Source: Planctomycetota bacterium
GTDB lineage: Bacteria > Planctomycetota > UBA1135 > GCA-002748355
NCBI GenBank assembly: GCA_020638795.1
Contig: JACKHW010000010.1
Location: 62,001 to 126,000, forward strand
Reading direction: 5' to 3'
Length of the DNA: 64,000 nt
In this document: positions 52,000 to 60,171 of the stretch, piece after piece
Layout: the number at the start of each line of letters is the position of its first letter
How positions within the stretch are numbered: position 1 is the first letter of the stretch
Translations under genes and position numbers: made by a program
Notes under the pieces: generated by a model
What the model saw: only the letters and a program-made list of their open reading frames with translations
What the model was told of the DNA's origin: nothing
Database searches by the model: none

Positions 52000-53462
52000 C
52001 GCCTGACGGTGGCAGCGACAAGCGCGTGCGACACCAGAGCTACGGTGAGGGCACGGTCACGGCGGTCGAGCGCGGTGGTATGGCCTTGCGGGTGCGTTTC
52101 GATCGCTATCCCGGACTCGAAGTCAGTTTGCCTGCCCGCTTGTTGCGGCTCGTGGGGGCGGACGAAGGCGCGACCGGCGGCGCCAAGCGGAAGCCGCGCG
52201 CGAAAGCCCGCGCTACGTCGACGATCGCCGCGAAGCCCGTTCGCTTGTCCCCGGAAGATGCCGTGCGTCGCCAGGTGCTCGAAGCCGTTCGCCTCGGCGT
52301 CGTACCGTTGCGCGGCTTGCTCGCCTACACCGTCGGACGGGACGAAGAGATCGAGTCGGCGCGGAGCATGCTCGAAGGACGCGATGGCGACCGCTGTCGT
52401 GCCGTCCTCGGGGACTACGGCACAGGGAAGACGCACCTCCTGGAGTTGATCCAACACATCGCGCTCGATCTCGGTTGGGTCGTGGGGCGCGCTTGGCTCG
52501 ATCCGCAAGAGGCACCACCTTCCAAGCCGCGCCGTGTCTATGCGGCGCTCGCACGTTCGTTCGTGTATCCAGACAAGCACGAGGCCGGAGAGCTGGGACT
52601 GTGGCCCCTCCTCGAGCAGGCCGCGCGTGACGATGAGTTGCAGAACGGTTTGTTCGATAGCGAGCACCGACACGCATTCCTCGCGCCGGCGATTCGCTAT
52701 GCACGCGGCCTGCTCGACGAGCTCGAGCAACACCCCGAGTCGAGCGAGCTGTCCGAGCTTCAGATCTTGTTGACGGATTGGATCGAAGGGCGAGCCACGG
52801 GCGTGTCTCAAGAACTGCAGCGCCGCTTGCACGCGAATGTCGCGGTCCGAGACCGTGTGCTGGCGCTGTCGGATTTCGGCACGCTCCCGCGCATCTACGG
52901 ATACATGTTGTCGGGTGTCGGGCATCTCGCACGACGTTGTGGGTATCGCGGCGTCTTGCTGCTGCTCGACGAGACCGAGTTGTTTTCCAATCTCGACCTC
53001 GAAGCGCGCGCACGTGCGGTCGATGTTTTTCGTGTCTTGATGTCCGCTGCCCTACCCGATGAGGCGATGGATCTGACTTCGGTCCGGAAGGGAGGGCGAG
53101 GCATCATTCGCGAGTTGCCACCTCGCTTCGGCTCGGAGGGCAACCTCGCGCTCGCGTTGGCCGCGACACCCGGATCGGCGAGCGAGGACTTCCTACGCGA
53201 GACCCTGGGCCCCGAGCGCGTGCTCGAACTCCGTCGCTTCGGAAAGGCGCAGTTCCGAGAGATGGGGGACCGCATTCTCGATCTCTATTTGCAAGCCTAT
53301 CCGGCTGTCAATCGTCGCGTGCTCGCCGCACTCGAAGCCAAAGCCGATCAGTGGATCGCGACCGGTGCGCTCTCGAGCCCGCGCGAGTTCGGGCGTCGAA
53401 CGCTCGACTTCCTCGATCAGACGCGGCACGCAGCGGCGGACTTCGCGCCGGGTCGCGCGTGA
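51996..53462 (+). CDS. Second BREX-type ATPase with N-terminal SH3/Tudor-like domain
   Basis: At 488 residues this is a diverged relative of the preceding ATPase. Residues ~10-52 (VRHQSYGEGTVTAVERGG, LRVRFDRYPGLEVSLPARLL) resemble the small SH3/Tudor-like domain at the end of UvrD/PcrA helicases, which can contact RNA polymerase. A Lys/Arg-rich linker follows. The ATPase core has Walker A GDYGTGKTHLLEL near residue 139 and Walker B GVLLLLDETELF near 322. The GTG start overlaps the upstream stop. The pair could form a hetero-oligomeric motor. It ends the coupled three-gene unit; the helicase that might belong with it is 1.8 kb downstream on the same strand. Confidence 0.82.
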   Translation: MTPDGGSDKRVRHQSYGEGTVTAVERGGMALRVRFDRYPGLEVSLPARLLRLVGADEGATGGAKRKPRAKARATSTIAAKPVRLSPEDAVRRQVLEAVRLGVVPLRGLLAYTVGRDEEIESARSMLEGRDGDRCRAVLGDYGTGKTHLLELIQHIALDLGWVVGRAWLDPQEAPPSKPRRVYAALARSFVYPDKHEAGELGLWPLLEQAARDDELQNGLFDSEHRHAFLAPAIRYARGLLDELEQHPESSELSELQILLTDWIEGRATGVSQELQRRLHANVAVRDRVLALSDFGTLPRIYGYMLSGVGHLARRCGYRGVLLLLDETELFSNLDLEARARAVDVFRVLMSAALPDEAMDLTSVRKGGRGIIRELPPRFGSEGNLALALAATPGSASEDFLRETLGPERVLELRRFGKAQFREMGDRILDLYLQAYPAVNRRVLAALEAKADQWIATGALSSPREFGRRTLDFLDQTRHAAADFAPGRA

Positions 53463-53515
53463 CGAGGTCGTATTCCCGGTTTCCCGTGAGCTGCCCGCGT
53501 CGTTTCGTCGGTGCT

Positions 53516-53521
53516 ATCGTG
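53516..53521 (+). promoter_or_regulatory. Extended -10 for the beta-propeller gene
   Basis: TGCTATCGT (TGn plus TATCGT) lies 26 bases before ATG 53548. It shows that the secreted gene probably has its own promoter and need not be co-expressed with the ATPases. Confidence 0.4.
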
Positions 53522-53547
53522 CGGCCACTCTCACCAAAGGAGAATCG

Positions 53548-54987
53548 ATGAAGAATCCGAAGCGAGCCCTCTTGCTCGCCTGTGTCGCGTTGGCTGTGTC
53601 CCCGTCACTGCTTGCCCAGGCACCGATGGACGATGCTCTGTGGGTCGCGTCCCGTGGCTCGACGACGCTGACGAAGTATTCGCGCTTCGGCGAAGTCATG
53701 CAGACCGTCGACATGAAGTCCAACAACTTCACGCTGCGCGGTGTCTTCCGTGCACCGGACGGCAAACTCTGGGTCGTCAACTTCATTACGCAAACGTTCA
53801 CGATCTGTGATCGCGACGGCAAGGTGATCAAGAACGTCCTGACCAAGAGCGGAGGAAGCCCGTTCGCGATCGCGTTCGACAAACGCGGGTACGCGTTCGT
53901 CACGGAATCCTCGACGGTCGCCGAATACATGCCCGATGGTACGCTCGCGCGATCGTTCACCGTGCCGTCTGCGGCACTCGGGATCGCGGTCGACTATTCG
54001 ACGCCTGCGCAGGCTGGCAACGTCTGGGTCGCGCATCGCAACGGTCCTCCTGGACAGGTCACCAAGATCGATATCGCGACCGGAACGGTGACGACGTACA
54101 CGCTCCCGACGACGGCCACGATGATGCCGACCACGATCGTCGCGACGTACGAAGGCATCGCCAAGGCCAGCAACATCTGGGTCGGCGGCGACGGGTCGAC
54201 GAACCTCTACAAGCTCGACCAGAGTGGGACTGTCTCCGGTCCGTACGCGATGCCCAACGGCTACCTCTACACATCGGGAATGGCGATCGATGCGAAGAAT
54301 CGACTTTGGGCCGTTGGCCGCACCGGTGTATGCGCCGTGGTCGACACTTCGAATGGCAACACGCTGAAGACGCTGTCCGTCGCTCCGCTCAACAATGATT
54401 GCGGTGGCGTCGTCATGGACAGTATCGGTCGGCCATGGATCATGGACCGGGGGTTCAGCTCCCCGTGTACGTTCCAGCGCTACGACGACCAGGGTGTTCT
54501 CGAGTTGCAGACTCCGGACGGCGTCAATACGTACGGCATGATCGATGCGAGCGGCTTCAGCTATGCCTACGTCACGAATCCGTTCGGGGACGAAGACGGC
54601 GACGGTGCCGTGAACTTCACCGAGATCACGAATGGCACGAGTCCGTACGACGCGTTGTCCACTCCAGCGCTGAGCTTCGACACGCGTGGTGTCTCGCGGG
54701 TCGGGAACACGCCGTATCTCGACGCAGTCAGTACGACGCCCGCGCCGATGGTCGCCATCTTCTCGGCGAAGACCGGCACGCCGATCAAGGTCCCGGGCAT
54801 GAACGGTGAGTTCTTGCTCGACCTGCCGACGGTGTTCTTTACGACGGCGTTCCAGAGTCCGGGCAAGCTCAATCTGCCGATTCCGGCGAACAACGCGTTA
54901 GCGGGAATCAGCTATCAGCTCCAAGGGCTCCTCGTCACCGGGACCCCCACGTTCTCGAATCTGTCGGGCATCTACATCAGCCCCTAG
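53548..54987 (+). CDS. Secreted beta-propeller-like protein with EF-hand-like loop
   Basis: This 479-residue exported protein has a signal peptide (LLLACVALAVSPSLLAQ). NHL/Vgb-lyase-like repeats follow (LWVASRGSTTLTKYS, LWVVNFITQTFTICD, NIWVGGDGSTNLYKLD, LWAVGRTGVCAVVD). DEDGDGAVNFTEI is a calcium-binding EF-hand/dockerin-type loop near residue 355. The end (KLNLPIPANNALAGISYQLQ) resembles the C-terminal domain shared by other secreted proteins here. AAAGGAGAA lies just upstream of ATG 53548. Its TAG stop falls inside the left end of a foldback element, so the insertion may have set or altered the C-terminus. It separates the ATPase unit from the helicase and looks unrelated to both. Confidence 0.75.
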   Translation: MKNPKRALLLACVALAVSPSLLAQAPMDDALWVASRGSTTLTKYSRFGEVMQTVDMKSNNFTLRGVFRAPDGKLWVVNFITQTFTICDRDGKVIKNVLTKSGGSPFAIAFDKRGYAFVTESSTVAEYMPDGTLARSFTVPSAALGIAVDYSTPAQAGNVWVAHRNGPPGQVTKIDIATGTVTTYTLPTTATMMPTTIVATYEGIAKASNIWVGGDGSTNLYKLDQSGTVSGPYAMPNGYLYTSGMAIDAKNRLWAVGRTGVCAVVDTSNGNTLKTLSVAPLNNDCGGVVMDSIGRPWIMDRGFSSPCTFQRYDDQGVLELQTPDGVNTYGMIDASGFSYAYVTNPFGDEDGDGAVNFTEITNGTSPYDALSTPALSFDTRGVSRVGNTPYLDAVSTTPAPMVAIFSAKTGTPIKVPGMNGEFLLDLPTVFFTTAFQSPGKLNLPIPANNALAGISYQLQGLLVTGTPTFSNLSGIYISP

Positions 54988-55147
54988 TGGGGTGTCTCAG
55001 AAATCGCACGTTAGTTTCCGGCCATCTGCACGCCTGGTGTCGTTGCGCTCCCTCGGCGTATCCCCGATACGCCTGCGTCCGCGCGCCTAACCAGACGCGC
55101 AGCTGACTCGGAAACAAATCGTCCGAATTTCTGAAACACCCCACTAG
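54984..55147. mobile_element. 164-bp foldback (MITE-like) element with IS630-type CTAG target
   Basis: The two ends, 54984-55004 and 55127-55147, are inverted repeats matching at 20 of 21 positions. The arms remain partly complementary throughout and meet in a perfect inner stem, GGCGTATC / GATACGCC, at 55055-55073. The whole element therefore folds on itself with its centre exactly midway. Both ends carry CTAG. IS630-family elements prefer CTAG and duplicate the TA, so this is best read as a non-autonomous IS630/mariner-like MITE. It contains the stop codon of the gene before it and lies just upstream of the helicase gene, where it could act as terminator or insulator. Confidence 0.7.
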
Positions 55148-55235
55148 CGGGGTCGCACCCAAAACCTGCTTCCCCATGCCTCCAGCGCCGGTCGCACTCG
55201 TGCGGCCGGCGCGTGGAGCTTCCCTCGCACGCGGC

Positions 55236-57326
55236 ATGCGGCCTGATATGCTCGCCGAGTTCCACCGGGACCTGGCCGAGGCTGCTCGCCGCTTGACTGA
55301 AGAACACCGAGCCCTACGCGAGCAGCTCGCTCGCACCTTCGACGCATTCTACGATCGCTTCCCGCGCTTGCTGGCGATCCAGCGGGCGGCCGCTGAGCCT
55401 GTGCTCGCGGGTCATGACGTCTTCATCGGGGCACCTACGGCGGGTGGCAAGACCGAGGCCGCGATGGCGCCGCTGCTACAGCGGATCCTGAGCGTTCACG
55501 GCATTCGTGGTCTCGAGAGCCCGGCGTTGATCTACGTCTCGCCGACGCGCGCTCTCGTCAACGATGTCTATCGGCGCTTGACCGTGCCGGTGCGGCGCCT
55601 GGGACTCGAGATCGGTCGCAAGACCGGAGATCACGCTTCGCTCGGCAAGGTCATCCCGCACGTGTTGGTCACGACTCCCGAGTCGCTCGATTCGATGATT
55701 GCGCGGATGCCGAAGCGCTTGCTTCCGTTGTCCGCGCTCGTCCTCGACGAACTCCATGCGGTCGACGGAACGCCTCGTGGCGATCAGTTGGCGGCGCTCT
55801 GCGCACGCCTGCGCCGTGTGCTTGCCTCCCGCAACACGAAGCTCCAAATCGTCATGCTGTCGGCGACAGTCGAAGCTCCTCGTGATGTGGCCATGCGCTA
55901 CGCGACCGAGCCCGTCGTCGTGAGTGAGGACGGGCGTCGTTCGATGACCGCGCGCGTCGCGCTCGCTCCGTTCGGTAAGGATCCGACGAAGAAGATCGCC
56001 GAACTCGTCGCGGGGCGGGGGGGCAAAGTGCTCGTGTTCGCGAACGCTCGTGCCGACGTCGAATGGTGTGCGGACAAGAGTCGCGGGAAGCCGCCGTTCG
56101 GGAGCTACGTCTACGCGCATCACGGCAGTTTGAGCAAGCCCGTGCGTGAACGCGTCGAGCGTGACTTCCAGCATGCGCGGACCGCGGTGTGTTTTGCGAC
56201 GTCGACTCTCGAACTCGGAATCGACATCGGCGACATCGACCACGTCGTGCTCTACGGAGTGCCGCCGGATCTGCCGAGTCTGTTGCAGCGAGTCGGGCGT
56301 GGCAGTCGTCGATCCGACGAGCTGCGCTTCTTGGCGCTCGCGCGCGACCGTGGGGAGATCCTGCGATTTCGACACATGATGCATGCAGCTCGCGCCGGAC
56401 GGTTGTTGACGGATCCCGCGACGTACGACCCTTCGACCGCGCTGCAGCAGGCGGCGAGTCTGATGCTGCAGAATCCCGGCCATCGGATCGCGCCTGCCCA
56501 CGTGTTGGATCGTTTGCCCGATTGGCAGGCCGCCTATTGGGACGAGGCTCGGCTCGATGCCGCGATGACGAGTGCCGAGCGTTGGTTCCGGCGGCTCGCG
56601 GCGCATCACTACGAGCCGACGGAAGCGCTGGAGCGGGCGTTTCGCTCGGGCATCGTGCATGCGAATCTCGGAGGCGAGGCAGAAGTCGAAGTCCTCGAGG
56701 AGATCACGGGGCGCGTACTCGGTACGATCGCGAAGCCGCGCCCGGAAGCATCGTCCCCCGTGTTGCTCGGTGGCGCGTCGCGCCAAATCCGCCAACGCGC
56801 CGACGGGACCTTGGTCGGCAGCGAGGCGAGCGAAGGTGAGGCGCGATTCGAGAGGAAGGCGTCGGCGCCGATTCCGATGGCACTGGCGACCGACATGGTC
56901 GACTGGCTCGGACTCGACGCGAGGTGTATCCAGCGCGTCGAGGGTGAGGACGACACGGTCTTCGTGCACGGGCTCGGATCGATCGGCGGGCTCCTCCTGC
57001 ACGCGTCGGCGGGGGAGGCCGCTGTCAAGAAGCCGGGCCGTGGGGTCGCCTTCGGGCTACGACTGCGTCGCGGTCATCAGGACTGGTCCGCACAAATCGC
57101 CGAAGCGGCGAGGCTCGAGATCTTCGCGAAGAGCTTGACCGGGCGGCTTGCGCGTTTGCTCGGCTTCGGCCCGTTCTTTCGCGATCTGCCTCACGAAGAG
57201 AAGCAGCGCGCCGTACTGGCGGCCGTGCAACCGCGGCGGATCGCCGAGCGATTGCGAGACGCATCGATCGAAGATGTCTGGGACGAAGACATGCGCCTCC
57301 AACTCAGGACGCTGCTCGCGTCCTGA
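55236..57326 (+). CDS. Lhr-like DEAD/DEAH superfamily 2 helicase
   Basis: This 696-residue protein has both RecA-like domains: motif I APTAGGKTEA near residue 65, YVSPTRALVNDVYRRL, TTPESLDSM, motif II LVLDELHAVDG near 167, motif III MLSATVE, then FATSTLELGIDIGDID and motif VI LQRVGRGSRRSDE near 350. The arrangement resembles Lhr-type and BREX BrxHI helicases, and the C-terminal third is a family-specific region. The start is uncertain: ATG 55176, 55236 or 55248 are in frame, none with a good ribosome site. It lies downstream of two BREX-type ATPases and may work with them, although a secreted-protein gene and a foldback element intervene. Confidence 0.85.
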   Translation: MRPDMLAEFHRDLAEAARRLTEEHRALREQLARTFDAFYDRFPRLLAIQRAAAEPVLAGHDVFIGAPTAGGKTEAAMAPLLQRILSVHGIRGLESPALIYVSPTRALVNDVYRRLTVPVRRLGLEIGRKTGDHASLGKVIPHVLVTTPESLDSMIARMPKRLLPLSALVLDELHAVDGTPRGDQLAALCARLRRVLASRNTKLQIVMLSATVEAPRDVAMRYATEPVVVSEDGRRSMTARVALAPFGKDPTKKIAELVAGRGGKVLVFANARADVEWCADKSRGKPPFGSYVYAHHGSLSKPVRERVERDFQHARTAVCFATSTLELGIDIGDIDHVVLYGVPPDLPSLLQRVGRGSRRSDELRFLALARDRGEILRFRHMMHAARAGRLLTDPATYDPSTALQQAASLMLQNPGHRIAPAHVLDRLPDWQAAYWDEARLDAAMTSAERWFRRLAAHHYEPTEALERAFRSGIVHANLGGEAEVEVLEEITGRVLGTIAKPRPEASSPVLLGGASRQIRQRADGTLVGSEASEGEARFERKASAPIPMALATDMVDWLGLDARCIQRVEGEDDTVFVHGLGSIGGLLLHASAGEAAVKKPGRGVAFGLRLRRGHQDWSAQIAEAARLEIFAKSLTGRLARLLGFGPFFRDLPHEEKQRAVLAAVQPRRIAERLRDASIEDVWDEDMRLQLRTLLAS

Positions 57327-58310
57327 CGACAAGTCATGGTCTTCAGCACAGCGACATTCCTGTTCGCGTTCTTGCCGGCCGTGCTCCTCCTCTATTTCGC
57401 GGTTCCGCGTGCGTGGCGTAATGGCTGGCTCTTGTTTGCGAGCCTGTTCTTCTACGCCTGGGGCGAGACCTGGATCGTCGCCGTCATGCTCGCGTCGATC
57501 TTCGTCAACTGGGCGCTGGCGCTCTCACTCGAAGAGGGCGGACCGCGACGCACATGGGTCGTGGCGCTGTCCGTCCTGTTCAACCTCGGGTTGCTCGTCG
57601 CGTTCAAGTACGCGAACTTCGTCGTCGACAACGTCAACCCCTTGCTCGTCGCGGCAGGTCTTCCTGCCATGCAGATCCCCGCGATCTCCCTGCCGATCGG
57701 GATCTCGTTCTTCACTTTCCAAGCATTGTCCTACGTCATCGACGTGTATCGCGGGCAGGCGCGCGTGCAACGCAATCCGCTCGACTTCGCTCTCTACATC
57801 GCGTTGTTCCCGCAGTTGATCGCTGGCCCCATCGTGCGCTACCGCGATGTGGCCGAACAGATCGAGTCCCGGACGTGCAGCGCGGATCTCTTTGCGGAGG
57901 GTGTGCGGCGCTTCGTGTTCGGACTCGCCAAGAAGATGCTCATCGCGAACACCGTCGCGTCGGTCGCGGATCGAATCTTCGCGCTTCCGAACGAGGAGCT
58001 GACGCTCGGGCTCTCGTGGCTCGCGACGGTCTGCTACAGCCTGCAGATCTACTTCGACTTCTCGGGCTACTCGGACATGGCGATCGGGCTCGGTCTCATG
58101 TTTGGCTTCCGGTACCTCGAGAACTTCGCATATCCGTATGCGGCAGACTCCATCACGAAGTTCTGGCGTCGTTGGCACATGAGTTTGTCGACCTGGTTTC
58201 GTGACTACGTATACATCCCACTTGGAGGCAATCGTGGTTCGCGCATCGCGACGTATCGCAACCTCGTAATCGTGTTCTTCCTGTGTGGTTTGTGGCACGG
58301 CGCCAGTTGG

Positions 58311-58319
58311 ACCTTCGTC
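58311..58319 (+). repeat. Target site duplication, left copy
   Basis: ACCTTCGTC directly precedes the left end of the IS and is identical to 59689-59697. IS256-family elements make 8-9 bp duplications. Confidence 0.93.
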
Positions 58320-59688
58320 GGGATATTGTCAAATGTTGTGGACGAGGATTCGATCACGCGGCGTCCTCGACCTTGATTCCGTCTTTGAATTGGACTCCGC
58401 GAATGACGTCGCGGACGAGTTTGTAGCCGCGTAGTCGACGCCACGTTCGTGATGCCGCCTCGGCGAGCTTGAAGACCATGGCAAAGCACGCCGCGCGCGA
58501 GCCGGACCCTTTGGTCCGTCGGTGCCTCAAGCGGACCGTGGCGAAGAGCGACTCGATGGGATTGGTCGTTCGCAGGTGCTTCCAGTGTTGTGCGGGGAAG
58601 TCGTAGAAGGCGAGAAGCTCGTCGCGATCTTTGTCGAGGCACTCGACAGCGGAGGAGTATTTCGCCTCGTACTTCGCGACGAAGCGATCGAACGCCTGAT
58701 GAGCATCGTCTCTGGTATCCGCCATCCAGATCTGATGTAGAGCAGCCTTCGCTGCCTCCTGTTTGCGCTTCGGCAGCTTGTTCAGCACGTTGGCCGTCTT
58801 GTGGACCCAGCAGCGTTGGCCGCGTGTCTGCGGGTAGACCTCGGCGAGTGCCTTCCAGAAGCCGAGTGCACCGTCACCGACGGCGAGCGCAGGCGGGTCC
58901 ACGAGGCCGCGCTCACGTAGGTCGATGAGGATTTCGCGCCAGCTATCGGCGCTCTCACGAAAGCCGTCGTGCACGGCAATCAGCTCTTTGTGACCGTCTT
59001 CGGTGGCGCCCATGATCACCAAGATGCACTGCCGGTCCTCTTCGAGCCGGATATTGAAGTGCACGCCATCGACCCAGAAGTAGACGTAGCGCTTGTCCTC
59101 GAGCGACCGCCTGCTCCAGGCATCGCACTCCTGGATCCAGGACTCCTTGAGACGCACGACCGATGTCGGTGACAGGCTCGCACTCGAATCACCCGTGAGC
59201 TGTTGGAGGCACTCGCTGAAGTCACCCGTCGAGATCCCGCGCAAATATAGCCACGGGATCAGGTCCTCGAGCTTCTTCGTCCGTCGCAAGTACGGCGGCA
59301 GGATCTTGCTCGAGAATCGATGACCGTCGCGGCGGTCGTCCACGCGCGGCTGCATGATTTCGAGGCGACCAACGCCGGTGTCCAAGGAACGCTTCTTCCC
59401 GAGTCCGTTGCGCACGACGAGGCGATGGCCGTGCTCGTCCAGCTGGTCCTTGTGCGCATCGATGTACGCTGCGACCTCGGCTTCGATGGCTTGGATCAGC
59501 AGCTTCTTGGCGCCCATCTTCAGGATCTCGTCGAGTGCTTCCTGAGTGGACCCTGGACCTGGGAGAGAGGGAGTCGTAGCTTTCATAGCGTGGCGTACCT
59601 GCCCCTCGTTGGGGCGTATGGCTGTCTCAACAACTGCCAAGGTACGCCGCGTCTCTACCCCGTCATCCACAACTTTCGGTCATATCCC
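58320..59688 (-). mobile_element. IS256-family insertion sequence (1,369 bp)
   Basis: The element is bounded by imperfect inverted repeats beginning GGGATAT at 58320 and ending ATATCCC at 59688; about 18 of 26 terminal positions match, including GTTGTGG. It is flanked by a perfect 9-bp duplication and contains one intact transposase gene. The insertion interrupts an algI-like gene. Intact ends, an intact transposase and an identical target duplication show it is recent and possibly still active. Confidence 0.94.
58354..59586 (-). CDS. Mutator-type (IS256 family) transposase
   Basis: This 410-residue DDE transposase is full length and uninterrupted. The three acidic positions are visible in YFWVDGVHFNI (first Asp), ALAVGDGALGFWKAL (second Asp) and the conserved block TNPIESLFATVRLRHRRTKG (Glu). 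RCWVHKTANVLNKLPKRKQ is another family hallmark. ATG 59586 is chosen because longer starts would reach past the inverted repeat. The gene reads opposite to the disrupted host gene. Confidence 0.96.
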   Translation of the reverse strand: MKATTPSLPGPGSTQEALDEILKMGAKKLLIQAIEAEVAAYIDAHKDQLDEHGHRLVVRNGLGKKRSLDTGVGRLEIMQPRVDDRRDGHRFSSKILPPYLRRTKKLEDLIPWLYLRGISTGDFSECLQQLTGDSSASLSPTSVVRLKESWIQECDAWSRRSLEDKRYVYFWVDGVHFNIRLEEDRQCILVIMGATEDGHKELIAVHDGFRESADSWREILIDLRERGLVDPPALAVGDGALGFWKALAEVYPQTRGQRCWVHKTANVLNKLPKRKQEAAKAALHQIWMADTRDDAHQAFDRFVAKYEAKYSSAVECLDKDRDELLAFYDFPAQHWKHLRTTNPIESLFATVRLRHRRTKGSGSRAACFAMVFKLAEAASRTWRRLRGYKLVRDVIRGVQFKDGIKVEDAA

Positions 59689-59697
59689 ACCTTCGTC
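59689..59697 (+). repeat. Target site duplication, right copy
   Basis: ACCTTCGTC follows the right IS end and matches 58311-58319 exactly. Confidence 0.93.
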
Positions 59698-60171
59698 TTG
59701 TGGGGGATCTACCACGGCGCGTTTCTCGTCTTCGAACGACTCGCTGTGGGGCGCGCCGTCCACGAGGCACCGCGCGTGCTGCGCCACGCTTACACTATGC
59801 TCGTCGTCGCGTGCGGCTGGGTCTTGTTCCGCGCGACGAGCTTCGATCAAGCACTCGCGTTCTATGGTGCGATGCTCGGATTCGGTCCAGGCGACGGAGT
59901 TGTCCATGACGCAACCACGTATCTCGATGCGGAGGTCGTTCTGACGATCCTCTTGGGGTGCGTCATAGCGATGCCGATCGTGCCGACGATCGGTCTATGG
60001 GCGCGACGCGTTCTCGATCGACACGAGTCCGTTCCGACGCGTGCCGGCGTCGTCGCAGTCAGCGCAATGCGGGGTGCGCTGTTTTGCAGCCTCGCCGTGC
60101 TCTTCATCGCCTGCGCGACCAAGCTCGCGGCTTCGACGTACAACCCGTTCATCTACTTCCGCTTCTGAGCG

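Larger units (their letters stand above)
57336..60168 (+). pseudogene. algI: MBOAT-family O-acetyltransferase (AlgI-like) split by an insertion sequence
   Basis: The gene is in two exactly matching parts: 57336-58319 and 59698-60168, which rejoin in frame when the IS and one 9-bp target copy are removed (484 residues). Conserved stretches are SLPIGISFFTFQALSYVIDVYRG, LFPQLIAGPIVRY, WRRWHMSLSTWFRDYVYIPL and LWHGASWTFV, with the MBOAT His at residue 321. The IS lies 8 codons after that His, so the last ~155 residues and several membrane helices are cut off; the frame reads 18 IS-encoded residues to a stop at 58376. AlgI-like proteins pass acetyl groups to exported polysaccharides. It starts ten bases after the helicase. 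The intact halves suggest a recent disruption. Confidence 0.92.

Noticed and set aside
49796..53462. Calling the ATPase unit a complete BREX system
   Set aside because: PglX methyltransferase, PglZ phosphatase and BrxA/B/L are absent from the window; only ATPase and helicase components are similar.
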